Source: Lachnospiraceae bacterium
GTDB lineage: Bacteria > Bacillota > Clostridia > Lachnospirales > Lachnospiraceae
Length of the DNA: 8,776 nt
Assembly: GCA_009774235.1 (NCBI GenBank)
Contig: VSNJ01000163.1
Span: 1-8,776, forward strand
Reading direction: 5' to 3'
Under the pieces are notes generated by a model, which saw nothing but the letters and a program-made list of their open reading frames with translations, did not search any database and was not told the DNA's origin. Positions 1 to 6,961 of the stretch are shown here, one piece after another. The position numbers and the translations under genes were made by a program. Each line of letters starts with the position of its first letter. The first letter of the stretch is position 1.

Positions 1-2
1 AT

Positions 3-863
3 ATTGGATATGGAGAAGAATTTCTTTACCAAAAGGGATTAGGGACAAGGAATTTTATGTATTTGGTTTTGTTATTTAGCTATTTTCAAAATAATGATAA
101 AATTTTCAACTTATTATGCATAGAGGAGCCGGAAGCACATTTATGTGTCAATAATTTCAATTTGGTTTTAGATTTTATTAAGAAAAGTGCAGAAGTGCAG
201 AATGATTTCATGCAATTGTTGATTACATCTCATAACCCAAAAGTAATCAATAAATTAAAATTAAATAATGTGGTTATTTTGAAAAATCAGAAAGCAATAT
301 CGTTGGACAAGGTAGATATAAAATTAGTCAATTATTTGGCAAAACGTCCTAATTTTGACATATTAAAGATTTTATTTGCAAAACGTCTGATTTTGGTTGA
401 AGGACCTACGGAAGAAATGTTTATAAATACTATGCTCGATAAAGAAGTAGGAATTTTAAATGAAATAGAAGTTATCGCAATCGGACATAAAGGATATAAA
501 ACCTTTTTGGACATCTGGCTGTTAATTCATAAAGATGATCCCACCAGTTGTATAGGTGTTGTAAGGGATTTTGATGATCAGCCAAATGCGAAAAATGAGC
601 ATCAAGTGTACGATGATACATATGAAAATATATTTGTGCGAACGACAGAAAAATATACATTAGAAGATGACTTGGCAGCGGCAGGAGTAAATGAACAAAA
701 TATAAAAGATTATTTTGATATGGACGAGGATGCTGCAAAATTTCTTAAAGACAGCAAGGCAGATAATATGAGACGGTTATGTGAAGCTGTCTCTGAGAAT
801 GAAATAGTGATAGAAATGCCTAAACATATAGGAGAAATAATTGAGTGTGTGAAAAATTACTAA
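3..863 (+). CDS. gajA: OLD-family ATPase/TOPRIM nuclease, Gabija GajA-like, 5' end cut by window edge
   Basis: This is the C-terminal 286 residues of an ABC-type ATPase fused to a TOPRIM nuclease. An ATG occurs at 57, but the frame is open back to base 3. Those upstream codons encode GLGTRNF, which looks like the ABC signature loop, so the true start lies outside the window. Walker B follows at about 117-143 (CIEEPEAHL), then an H-loop-like ITSHNPKV at 225-248. The TOPRIM domain has VEGPTEE (glutamate near 399) and the acidic RDFDD near 564-578. In Gabija, GajA assembles as a tetramer and cleaves DNA when nucleotide inhibition is relieved; family members are about 580 residues long, so roughly half is missing here. 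The next gene overlaps its last 19 bases and encodes a UvrD-like helicase, the usual GajB partner. The OLD/TOPRIM call is firm. The Gabija name rests on the pairing, and another class 2 OLD system is possible. Confidence 0.85.
   Translation: MGYGEEFLYQKGLGTRNFMYLVLLFSYFQNNDKIFNLLCIEEPEAHLCVNNFNLVLDFIKKSAEVQNDFMQLLITSHNPKVINKLKLNNVVILKNQKAISLDKVDIKLVNYLAKRPNFDILKILFAKRLILVEGPTEEMFINTMLDKEVGILNEIEVIAIGHKGYKTFLDIWLLIHKDDPTSCIGVVRDFDDQPNAKNEHQVYDDTYENIFVRTTEKYTLEDDLAAAGVNEQNIKDYFDMDEDAAKFLKDSKADNMRRLCEAVSENEIVIEMPKHIGEIIECVKNY
830..834 (+). promoter_or_regulatory. Ribosome binding site for the GTG start of the helicase gene
   Basis: AGGAG lies 10 bases before the GTG at 845, inside the nuclease coding region. 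An in-frame TGA at 842-844 rules out any earlier start, so this site and the GTG fix the N-terminus. The overlap suggests translational coupling of the two proteins. Confidence 0.6.
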
Positions 864-2263
864 GTCAAATACAAATTGCTGGAGCAGGTGCAGGAAAAAC
901 ATATACATTAACAGAGAAAATATTAGTGCGTCATCATAAAAAGGATAATGACAAAATAATATATGCAATTTCTTTCACAAATTATGCGAAACGTAATATT
1001 GAGCAGAGAGTAGCGGAATTAAACAATGGATTAATGCCATCAGATATTTGCATTGAGACAGTTCACAGTTTTTTATTGAATGAAATAATATATCCGTTTA
1101 GCCAGTATTATTTTGGCAAAGCTTTTTCAAAAGCTACATCAATGAAATTACCTATTGAAATAAAACTACAAAAATATCAGTTAAAACGTGTGAATGAAAG
1201 AGGTATTATCCATAATTCGCAGGTTTTTAATAAAGCAAAACAAATGATTGTAGACGGAAAGGGAGAAACAAAAGCGAAGCATAGAAAAAAAGAGCTGATT
1301 ATAGAATATCTTCAAGCATCTGTTGATGCATTGTTTATAGACGAAGCGCAAGATTTAGATGCTGATGCATTAACTCTATTTGGAAAATTGTCTGAAAGTA
1401 TATATGCATATATTGTAGGCGATCCAAAACAGTCTATTAAATATCCTAAAGATTTTAGAGAATTTACAGAACGTATTAGAGAGAATAACTCGGTATTCCA
1501 TATGCTTTCACCAAATACAATTACAAGAAGAATGCCTGAATGTCATTTAAGAATATCCAATCTATTTTGTCCAGCGGATGAACGGCAAACTACAATAAGC
1601 GATGTAAAGGGAGAAATATATTACTTATATTCAACAGATGAGAAATTTTCAAAGCTATATGAATCATTTGATTTTCTTAAAGCATTAATTTACATTAGAC
1701 AGGAAACAGATGCATTTACAACGCAAGATTCTAAATCGGTTTTTTCGTTAGAAGAAAGCGTTCGTGAAAAGTTATTGGAAAAAATTAATTCCGACTATGA
1801 TAGTGATGCTTTTGTGAAGTCTATAGAAAAATATTTTATTAATTTGACTTTGAAAAAAGGAGAAAAAGGAGCAATCCAGTCTTTTACAAAACACTTTGGT
1901 ATAACATTGGAAAACAATGAATATGCAAAGTTAATTAATGATTTGAAGATTGAGAATAAGGAGAAAAAGCTTAAGGTTAAAAGTATTGATAAAATAAAAG
2001 GACTTGAGAATGAGCTGTGTATGTTTATTATGGATAATACGATGTTAGAGTATTTATTTGGAAAGAAACAGGAAACAAATAAAGAAATGATGCGTCTGTA
2101 TGTAGCACTTACCCGTTCTAAGTCTGATTTGATTTTAGTCATTGACAAGCTTAGCATAAAAAAGTTTACTGATAAGCAAATCGAAAAGGGATTTTCTGAA
2201 CTTAATATACCATATGTTACAATGGAGTATATAGAAAAGATTGAAAATCGAAACAAGGTTTAG
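845..2263 (+). CDS. gajB: UvrD-like SF1 helicase, Gabija GajB-like
   Basis: This 472-residue superfamily 1A helicase/ATPase is close to GajB in length (about 490) and much shorter than housekeeping UvrD/PcrA (over 700). Motifs in order are: Walker A AGAGAGKT with K18; motif Ia ISFTNYAKRN at 42-51; Walker B FIDEAQD at 164-170; motif III VGDPKQSIK at 191-199; a motif IV-like arginine segment at 228-239; motif V VKSIDKIKGLENE at 378-390; motif VI RLYVALTRSKSDL at 417-429. Only 11 residues precede Walker A, so the Q motif usual before it in UvrD is absent, and a stop directly upstream excludes a longer form. The GTG start overlaps the nuclease gene by 19 bases, implying one transcript and coupled translation. 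In Gabija, GajB binds GajA and is thought to use DNA ends and NTP hydrolysis to activate it. The gene is very A+T-rich, about 25-30% G+C in sampled 60-base lines. Confidence 0.85.
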   Translation: MCEKLLSQIQIAGAGAGKTYTLTEKILVRHHKKDNDKIIYAISFTNYAKRNIEQRVAELNNGLMPSDICIETVHSFLLNEIIYPFSQYYFGKAFSKATSMKLPIEIKLQKYQLKRVNERGIIHNSQVFNKAKQMIVDGKGETKAKHRKKELIIEYLQASVDALFIDEAQDLDADALTLFGKLSESIYAYIVGDPKQSIKYPKDFREFTERIRENNSVFHMLSPNTITRRMPECHLRISNLFCPADERQTTISDVKGEIYYLYSTDEKFSKLYESFDFLKALIYIRQETDAFTTQDSKSVFSLEESVREKLLEKINSDYDSDAFVKSIEKYFINLTLKKGEKGAIQSFTKHFGITLENNEYAKLINDLKIENKEKKLKVKSIDKIKGLENELCMFIMDNTMLEYLFGKKQETNKEMMRLYVALTRSKSDLILVIDKLSIKKFTDKQIEKGFSELNIPYVTMEYIEKIENRNKV

Positions 2264-2325
2264 GATAAAATTTTAATTTAGGAAATGGTATTTATACAAT
2301 TTTATGATAAATATGGAGGATAATC

Positions 2326-3840
2326 ATGGCAACAGGAACTACCAATATAGGATTTGAAGAGAAATTATGGCAGGCAGCAGATAAATTACGTTCCAATATG
2401 GATGCAGCAGAATATAAACATGTAGTATTAGGGCTTATATTTTTGAAATATGTTTCTGATTCATTTGAAGAAAAATACCAACAATTATTAGCAGAAGGTT
2501 ATGGAGATGAAGAAGATAGAGACGAATACATAGCAGAAAATATTTTCTATGTACCTATAGACGCTCGATGGAGTGAAATTAAAAAGTATGCCACCAGTAC
2601 GGATATTGGCAAGGTTATAGATCATGCAATGGATGTAATAGAAAAAGAGAATGATTCATTAAAGGGGGTTTTGACTAAAAATTATTCCCGTCAAGAGTTG
2701 GACAAAACAAGACTTGGAGAACTTGTGACACTTTTTACGAATATTGAAGTTGGTTCAACAGCAGCGCAGGAAAGGGATGTTTTAGGCAGGGTATATGAAT
2801 ATTTTCTAAGTAAGTTCGCAAGCGCAGAGGGAAAACTGGGTGGAGAATTTTATACACCTTCTTGTATTGTTCGTACCCTTGTTTCAATGATAGAGCCATT
2901 TGAAGGACAGATTTTTGATCCAGCTTGCGGAAGTGGTGGTATGTTTTGTCAGTCGGCACGGTTTGTCAGGGAACATCAGGGAAATGTCAGGGATATTTCT
3001 ATTTTTGGGCAGGAGAGCAACCCTACTACATGGAAATTGGCAAAGATGAATTTGGCAATTAGGCAGTTGGAGGCGAATCTTGGAAAGCATAATGCGGATT
3101 CGTTCCACGACGATCAACATAAGATGTTAAAAGCAAATTACATATTAGCTAATCCACCATTTAATATTTCGGATTGGGGCGGAGAACGGTTACAAGAAGA
3201 TATTCGTTGGAAATATGGCATTCCTCCTGTTGGAAATGCGAATTTCGCTTGGCTTCAACATATGTTGCATCATTTGAATCCGGCAGGTGGTGTGTGCGGC
3301 ACAGTTTTAGCGAATGGTTCTTTGAGTTCAAATACATCAAATGAGGGAAATATCCGTACAAATATGGTAAAAGGTGATGTTGTGGAATGTATCGTAGCGA
3401 TGCCAAGTCAGCTTTTTTATTCTACAGGTATTCCGGTTTCACTGTGGATTATGCGGAAGGGAAAGACAGAACACTCCAAAAATAAAGTGCTTTTTATTGA
3501 TGCAAGAAAATTAGGGCATATGATAGACCGGAAAGTCAGGGAACTGTCGGAAGAAGATATTAGAAAGATTGCGGATACATATCAGAATTGGAGACAGGGA
3601 AAAGAATATGAGGATATTCAGGGCTTTTGTAAGGAAGCATTATTAGCGGAGATTGGAGAGCAGGATTACATTTTAACGCCAGGGCGATATGTGGGGATAG
3701 AGCAGGAAGAAGAGAACGGAGAGCCATTTGAGGAAAAAATGCAGAGGCTGACTTCGGAACTGTCAGGATTGTTTGCAAAATCGCATGAGTTGGAAGATGA
3801 AATAAGGAATAAATTGGGGGCGATTGGGTATGAACTTTGA
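2326..3840 (+). CDS. hsdM: Type I restriction-modification DNA methyltransferase subunit HsdM
   Basis: This 504-residue N6-adenine methyltransferase subunit is of normal family length. An N-terminal HsdM helical domain covers roughly residues 8-145 (it opens with FEEKLWQAADKLR). Then come GEFYTP at 173-178, the SAM-binding DPACGSGG at 198-205 and the catalytic NPPF at 276-279. The C-terminus (about 460-500) is charged and probably helical, as expected for contact with HsdS. With HsdS it forms the M2S methyltransferase, which protects self DNA, and with HsdR the restriction complex. The start is firm: GGAGG at 2315-2319 lies seven bases before the ATG. The 62-base gap behind the helicase gene has no terminator hairpin. 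A TATACA at 2293-2298 could be a weak -10, but no good -35 was found, so read-through from the Gabija-like module is possible. The last 11 bases overlap the next small gene. Confidence 0.97.
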   Translation: MATGTTNIGFEEKLWQAADKLRSNMDAAEYKHVVLGLIFLKYVSDSFEEKYQQLLAEGYGDEEDRDEYIAENIFYVPIDARWSEIKKYATSTDIGKVIDHAMDVIEKENDSLKGVLTKNYSRQELDKTRLGELVTLFTNIEVGSTAAQERDVLGRVYEYFLSKFASAEGKLGGEFYTPSCIVRTLVSMIEPFEGQIFDPACGSGGMFCQSARFVREHQGNVRDISIFGQESNPTTWKLAKMNLAIRQLEANLGKHNADSFHDDQHKMLKANYILANPPFNISDWGGERLQEDIRWKYGIPPVGNANFAWLQHMLHHLNPAGGVCGTVLANGSLSSNTSNEGNIRTNMVKGDVVECIVAMPSQLFYSTGIPVSLWIMRKGKTEHSKNKVLFIDARKLGHMIDRKVRELSEEDIRKIADTYQNWRQGKEYEDIQGFCKEALLAEIGEQDYILTPGRYVGIEQEEENGEPFEEKMQRLTSELSGLFAKSHELEDEIRNKLGAIGYEL

Positions 3841-4180
3841 TTTGAGAGAGGTTTACAAAACTTATGAGAATCTAAAGGAAAAGCATGATTTTAAGGAATA
3901 TGAGGATGAAATTGATGAGAATGACAAAGTTTTAAATAAGATTCCATTTGATATGCAGAAAGCACAACAAAGAATATCCAAACTCACAGGAAAGTACCGA
4001 ATGGAGCTTAATCTGTTGGCGCATATTTATGGAAATAACATGAGTGTAACCAGTCATCCTGTTTCAAAACCAGCAGAGATTTTATGGAATGAGTTGAGAT
4101 ATATCAATCAACATATTCCATTATTTGCATTGGAGAGGAAAGGGATTTCCGATTATCTAAATCAGAATATGGGGTTTTGA
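3830..4180 (+). CDS. Small protein of unknown function between hsdM and hsdS
   Basis: I do not recognise this 116-residue protein. An in-frame TTG at 3824 would add two residues, but the ATG at 3830 is preferred, with GGGGG at 3816-3820 as a G-rich ribosome site nine bases upstream. It overlaps the end of hsdM by 11 bases, so it is probably translationally coupled to it. The first half is highly charged, with runs of Lys, Glu and Asp (residues 1-35). A likely amphipathic helix follows (about 40-63), and the C-terminal part contains PAEILWNELRYINQHIP. It has no cysteine, signal peptide or membrane segment. Genes between hsdM and hsdS are often accessory (for example RhuM-, Fic- or Abi-like), but no motif of those families is visible. 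Its position suggests a role tied to the Type I complex, such as regulation or assembly, which is inference only. Confidence 0.75.
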   Translation: MNFDLREVYKTYENLKEKHDFKEYEDEIDENDKVLNKIPFDMQKAQQRISKLTGKYRMELNLLAHIYGNNMSVTSHPVSKPAEILWNELRYINQHIPLFALERKGISDYLNQNMGF

Positions 4181-4257
4181 AGAGGTTAAAATTATAATAG
4201 GCAAGAAGGAATGCTAATAAGGTGCGTAAGAAATAGGTAGATGAAGGTGGCGAATAT

Positions 4258-5439
4258 ATGGCAGATTGGGTTTCAAAAAGATTAGATGAAATTGTTGAAT
4301 TTAATCCGCGCGAAACAATTAAGAAAGGTGTCATTGCAAAGAAAATTGCAATGGATAAATTACAGCCTTTTTGTAGAGACATTACAGAATTTGAATTAGA
4401 ACCTTTTTCTGGTGGTACAAAATTCCGAAATGGTGACACTATTATGGCAAGAATAACACCATGTTTGGAAAATGGGAAAACAGCTAAGGTTAATATTTTA
4501 GATGATGGAGAAGTTGGTTTTGGTTCTACCGAGTATATTGTTTTTAGGGCAAGAGAAGGAGTAGATGCAGATTTTGTATATTATTTGATATCTAGCCCAT
4601 TCGTTAGAGAACCAGCAATTAAGTCAATGGTAGGATCATCCGGAAGGCAGAGGGTTCAAACAGATGTAGTGCAGGGCATAACAGTGATGATTCCGACGTT
4701 GGGGGAACAGAAAGCCATCGCAGGTATTCTGAAGTTGTTGGATGATAAAATTGCGGTAAATATAAAAATAAACCATAATTTAGAAGAACAAATAAGTTCA
4801 CTGTTCGTAAATATGTTTGGTAGTGCCATTGATTCGCTCAATGATAGCGATGTGAAATTAGGCGATTTAATTGAAAGTATTGATAACAGAGGAAAAACAC
4901 CTCCGTTGTCTGACCAACCAACATCTTACCCAATAATTGATGTTAGGGCATTATCCGGAAACTCCAGAATAATTGATTATAATAACTGCACTAAATACGT
5001 TTCCGAAGAAACATACAAAACTTGGTTTAGAAGTGGTCATCCAAAAGTATATGACATTCTCATTTCAACAGTAGGCAGCTTGGCTGAAATGAAAATATTT
5101 CTCGGCGACATAGGGTGTATCGCACAAAATGTCGTAGGATTTAGAACCAAAGAAATATCACCATTGTACTTATATCAATACTTGGATTATATCAAAAATG
5201 ATTTAGTTGCATACAATATTGGTTCTGTTCAGCCAAGTATAAAAGTAACTCATATAATCAAACATTCTATCTATGTTGCTCCACAAGCCGAAATAGAAAA
5301 GTTTGATAGTATCGCTCATAGTATAACAAAGCAAATATTTGCTAATTGCAAAGAAAACGAAACCTTAAAGCAAATGCGAGATACCTTATTACTTAAGCTG
5401 ATGTCAGGTGAAATAGATGTATCAAACATTGAAATTTAG
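4258..5439 (+). CDS. hsdS: Type I restriction-modification specificity subunit HsdS
   Basis: This 393-residue DNA-recognition subunit has the standard two-half layout. TRD1 covers roughly residues 1-145, including the GDTIMARITPCLENGKTA segment typical of HsdS TRDs. The central conserved helix spans about 148-190 (LGEQKAIAGIL, then LDDKI). TRD2 covers about 195-345, and the distal helix about 347-385, ending MRDTLLLKLMSGEID. Each TRD reads one half of a bipartite target, and the helices set the spacing and bind HsdM. The start is supported by AAGGTGG at 4244-4250, seven bases before the ATG. A 77-base spacer after the small protein gene (4181-4257) holds no other feature I can see. The first half is strongly G-rich on this strand, while the second half has G and C about equal, suggesting TRD2 has a different origin. 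The target sequence cannot be read from the protein. No inverted repeat or second hsdS copy is present in the window. Confidence 0.96.
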   Translation: MADWVSKRLDEIVEFNPRETIKKGVIAKKIAMDKLQPFCRDITEFELEPFSGGTKFRNGDTIMARITPCLENGKTAKVNILDDGEVGFGSTEYIVFRAREGVDADFVYYLISSPFVREPAIKSMVGSSGRQRVQTDVVQGITVMIPTLGEQKAIAGILKLLDDKIAVNIKINHNLEEQISSLFVNMFGSAIDSLNDSDVKLGDLIESIDNRGKTPPLSDQPTSYPIIDVRALSGNSRIIDYNNCTKYVSEETYKTWFRSGHPKVYDILISTVGSLAEMKIFLGDIGCIAQNVVGFRTKEISPLYLYQYLDYIKNDLVAYNIGSVQPSIKVTHIIKHSIYVAPQAEIEKFDSIAHSITKQIFANCKENETLKQMRDTLLLKLMSGEIDVSNIEI

Positions 5440-5467
5440 GTAACTAAATTATTGTTCAAAGTGATTA

Positions 5468-5497
5468 TAGTCAGTGGCTTCTTTGATATATTATAAT
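5468..5497 (+). promoter_or_regulatory. Possible promoter upstream of the cargo genes
   Basis: Two overlapping sigma-A-like arrangements are visible. TAGTCA (5468-5473) and TATAAT (5492-5497) are separated by 18 bases. Alternatively, an extended -10 with TG at 5484-5485 precedes TATATT at 5487-5492. The second gives a more plausible leader, since the first would start transcription inside the ribosome site at 5501-5505. If active, it would drive the methyltransferase relic, the DUF1848 gene and probably hsdR. A+T-rich DNA yields such matches by chance. Confidence 0.35.
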
Positions 5498-5511
5498 GAT
5501 TGGAGCTAAAA

Positions 5512-5646
5512 ATGAAAATTGATAAAATAGTAGAATATTGCGATAGAAATATAAAGAAATATGCGTCGAAAAGAGTGTGTGAAGATTGCAACCATTGTAC
5601 GAAATGTCCAGGAAATTGTGGAGAATGTTTGGATCAAGTATTTTAG
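5512..5646 (+). CDS. Residual 44-residue Cys-rich peptide (head of the broken gene)
   Basis: This reading frame keeps a good ribosome site and ATG and may still be translated. After a Lys-rich N-terminal stretch, six cysteines lie between residues 23 and 39 with spacing C-x2-C-x2-C-x2-C-x3-C-x2-C, plus C10. The pattern suggests zinc or iron-sulphur binding. It more likely represents the amputated N-terminus of the methyltransferase-like protein than an independent gene, because its sequence stops exactly where the tail homology begins in another frame. Confidence 0.45.
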   Translation: MKIDKIVEYCDRNIKKYASKRVCEDCNHCTKCPGNCGECLDQVF

Positions 5647-6020
5647 TTTTACAATATGTTTTATCTCATGTAGTTTATAATGGAAGAGAGGATGAGATTG
5701 AAGAATTCTTTAATAACCTTATTGAAAATGTGATTTTAAGTATGGAGGATAAGGCATTTATAATCATTAATGACATCAATCATTATTTAGCGAGAGATAG
5801 ATTTGAGTTGTTGGAAGAAATGATTGAAGATCACGGAAAAAATATACGAGTACATAAGTATTATTATCCGTATGATGGTATAAAAGATGGCCAAAGAGAT
5901 GGAACAGCGCATGAGAGTTGTGACTTGGATTGGGATTATGAAATAGATAATGAATTTGTTGATGATTATAATGTAAGAGCAATGTGTAGAAGTGCGCAAC
6001 ATATAATAGAGGTGTTTTGA
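5512..6020 (+). pseudogene. Cys-rich methyltransferase-like gene with internal out-of-frame deletion
   Basis: Two parts of what looks like one gene lie in different frames. The head (ATG 5512, TGGAG at 5501-5505) encodes 44 residues with seven cysteines, then stops at 5644-5646. The tail is in another frame from about 5630 to 6020. It begins near SILVLQYVLSH, contains AFIIINDINH, and ends with CRSAQHIIEVF. From memory, a clostridial family of about 300 residues has a Cys-rich head ending like CLDQVH, a SAM-binding Rossmann core, then a tail starting like ILQYVISH and ending like SCSSAQLLIEV. Here the core, including the glycine-rich SAM loop, is missing, and head and tail are joined near 5624-5645. 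The tail can be opened from a TTG at 5586, but its first 16 or so residues are then an off-frame reading of the Cys-rich head, and no good ribosome site precedes it. The product is probably non-functional. Family assignment is by recollection, not search. Confidence 0.7.
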
Positions 6021-6961
6021 TGATATTAAGTGTGAGTAGGAGAACAGATATCCCAAATTACTATTCGGAATGGTTTATTAATAGAATTAAAGAGGGGTAT
6101 CTATATGTTAGAAATCCAATGAATATTCATCAGGTAAGTAAGATTGGTTTGTCTCCACAAACGGTGGACTGTATCGTATTTTGGACAAAAAATCCTTTGC
6201 CAATGATGGATAAGTTAGATCAATTAAAAGAATATAATTATTATTTTCAGTTTACTTTGACAAGTTATGGAAAAGATATTGAGCCGAACTTGCCAGATAA
6301 GAGAAAACAGGTAATAAATATTTTTTGCCAATTGTCTTCAAAAATTGGGAAAGAAAAAGTGATTTGGAGATACGACCCCATTCTTTTTACGGATAGATAT
6401 ACAGAAGAATACCATATCAAGGCTTTTCGTGAAATTGCAAATGCATTGCAAGGATATACGGACAAAGTGGTAATAAGTTTTGTTGATTTGTATGCTAAAA
6501 CAAAGAAAAATATGAAAGACATTCATGTAGTAAAATTAGAAGATAGTAGATTTTTTGAGTTTGTATCAGAACTTTCGCTTATTGCTAAAGATAATAAGAT
6601 GAAAATTGCAACATGTGCAGAAGAAATTGATTTGGCTTCGTATGGAGTAGGACATAATTGTTGTATAGATAAGGAATTGATAGAAAAAATAATCGGTTGT
6701 AAGATAAGTGTAAAAAAAGATAAGAATCAGAGAGAAGAATGTGGATGTATTGAAAGCATAGAAATAGGTTCTTATAATACATGTAAGAATGCTTGTAAAT
6801 ATTGCTATGCAAATTATTCAGACGAAAAAGTTAATAGCAATTGTCAGATGTATAATCCGCAATCTCCTCTATTATGTGGAACAATAACCAAAGAAGATAA
6901 AATTACTGAACGTAAGATGAAATCTTTAAAAGAGGGGCAAATAAGTATATTTGATTTATAG
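6020..6961 (+). CDS. DUF1848 family protein with C-terminal Cys cluster
   Basis: This 313-residue protein is recognised as DUF1848 by its start (ILSVSRRTDIP, then YVRNPMN), the internal FWTKNPLPM near 54-62, VIWRYDPI at 114-121, and the ending ITERKMKSLKEGQISIFDL. The body looks like an alpha/beta fold. Near the C-terminus, CGC at 241-243 is followed by C255, C259 and C262 in a CX3CX2C pattern next to YCYANYS. That spacing is like the iron-sulphur triad of radical SAM enzymes but at the wrong end, so a metal cluster is plausible while radical chemistry is unproven. The biochemical role of the family is unknown to me. The ATG at 6020 shares its first base with the upstream TGA, and AGAGGTG at 6008-6014 is a good ribosome site; an in-frame TTG at 6017 is less likely. 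The tight junction suggests it once worked with the now broken methyltransferase-like gene. It sits as cargo between hsdS and hsdR. Confidence 0.88.
   Translation: MILSVSRRTDIPNYYSEWFINRIKEGYLYVRNPMNIHQVSKIGLSPQTVDCIVFWTKNPLPMMDKLDQLKEYNYYFQFTLTSYGKDIEPNLPDKRKQVINIFCQLSSKIGKEKVIWRYDPILFTDRYTEEYHIKAFREIANALQGYTDKVVISFVDLYAKTKKNMKDIHVVKLEDSRFFEFVSELSLIAKDNKMKIATCAEEIDLASYGVGHNCCIDKELIEKIIGCKISVKKDKNQREECGCIESIEIGSYNTCKNACKYCYANYSDEKVNSNCQMYNPQSPLLCGTITKEDKITERKMKSLKEGQISIFDL

Noticed and set aside
1795..2256. A 153-residue minus strand open frame antisense to the helicase gene
   Set aside because: It is a shadow of A+T-rich coding sequence, giving a Ser/Phe/Ile-rich translation with no domain. 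The + strand frame here carries helicase motifs V and VI.
4181..4257. Possible tiny genes or frameshifted extension of the small protein in the hsdM-hsdS spacer
   Set aside because: All frames hit stops within about 10-15 codons and none continues the preceding protein sensibly; only the hsdS ribosome site is supported.
5586..6020. A 144-residue open frame starting at TTG 5586
   Set aside because: Its first 16 or so residues are the off-frame reading of the Cys-rich head and no good ribosome site precedes the TTG. It is better described as the tail of the broken methyltransferase-like gene.
6938..6953. Inverted repeat CAAATA-AGTA-TATTTG near the end of the DUF1848 gene as a terminator
   Set aside because: The stem is only six mostly A-T pairs, lies inside the conserved ISIFDL coding end, and has no following T tract.
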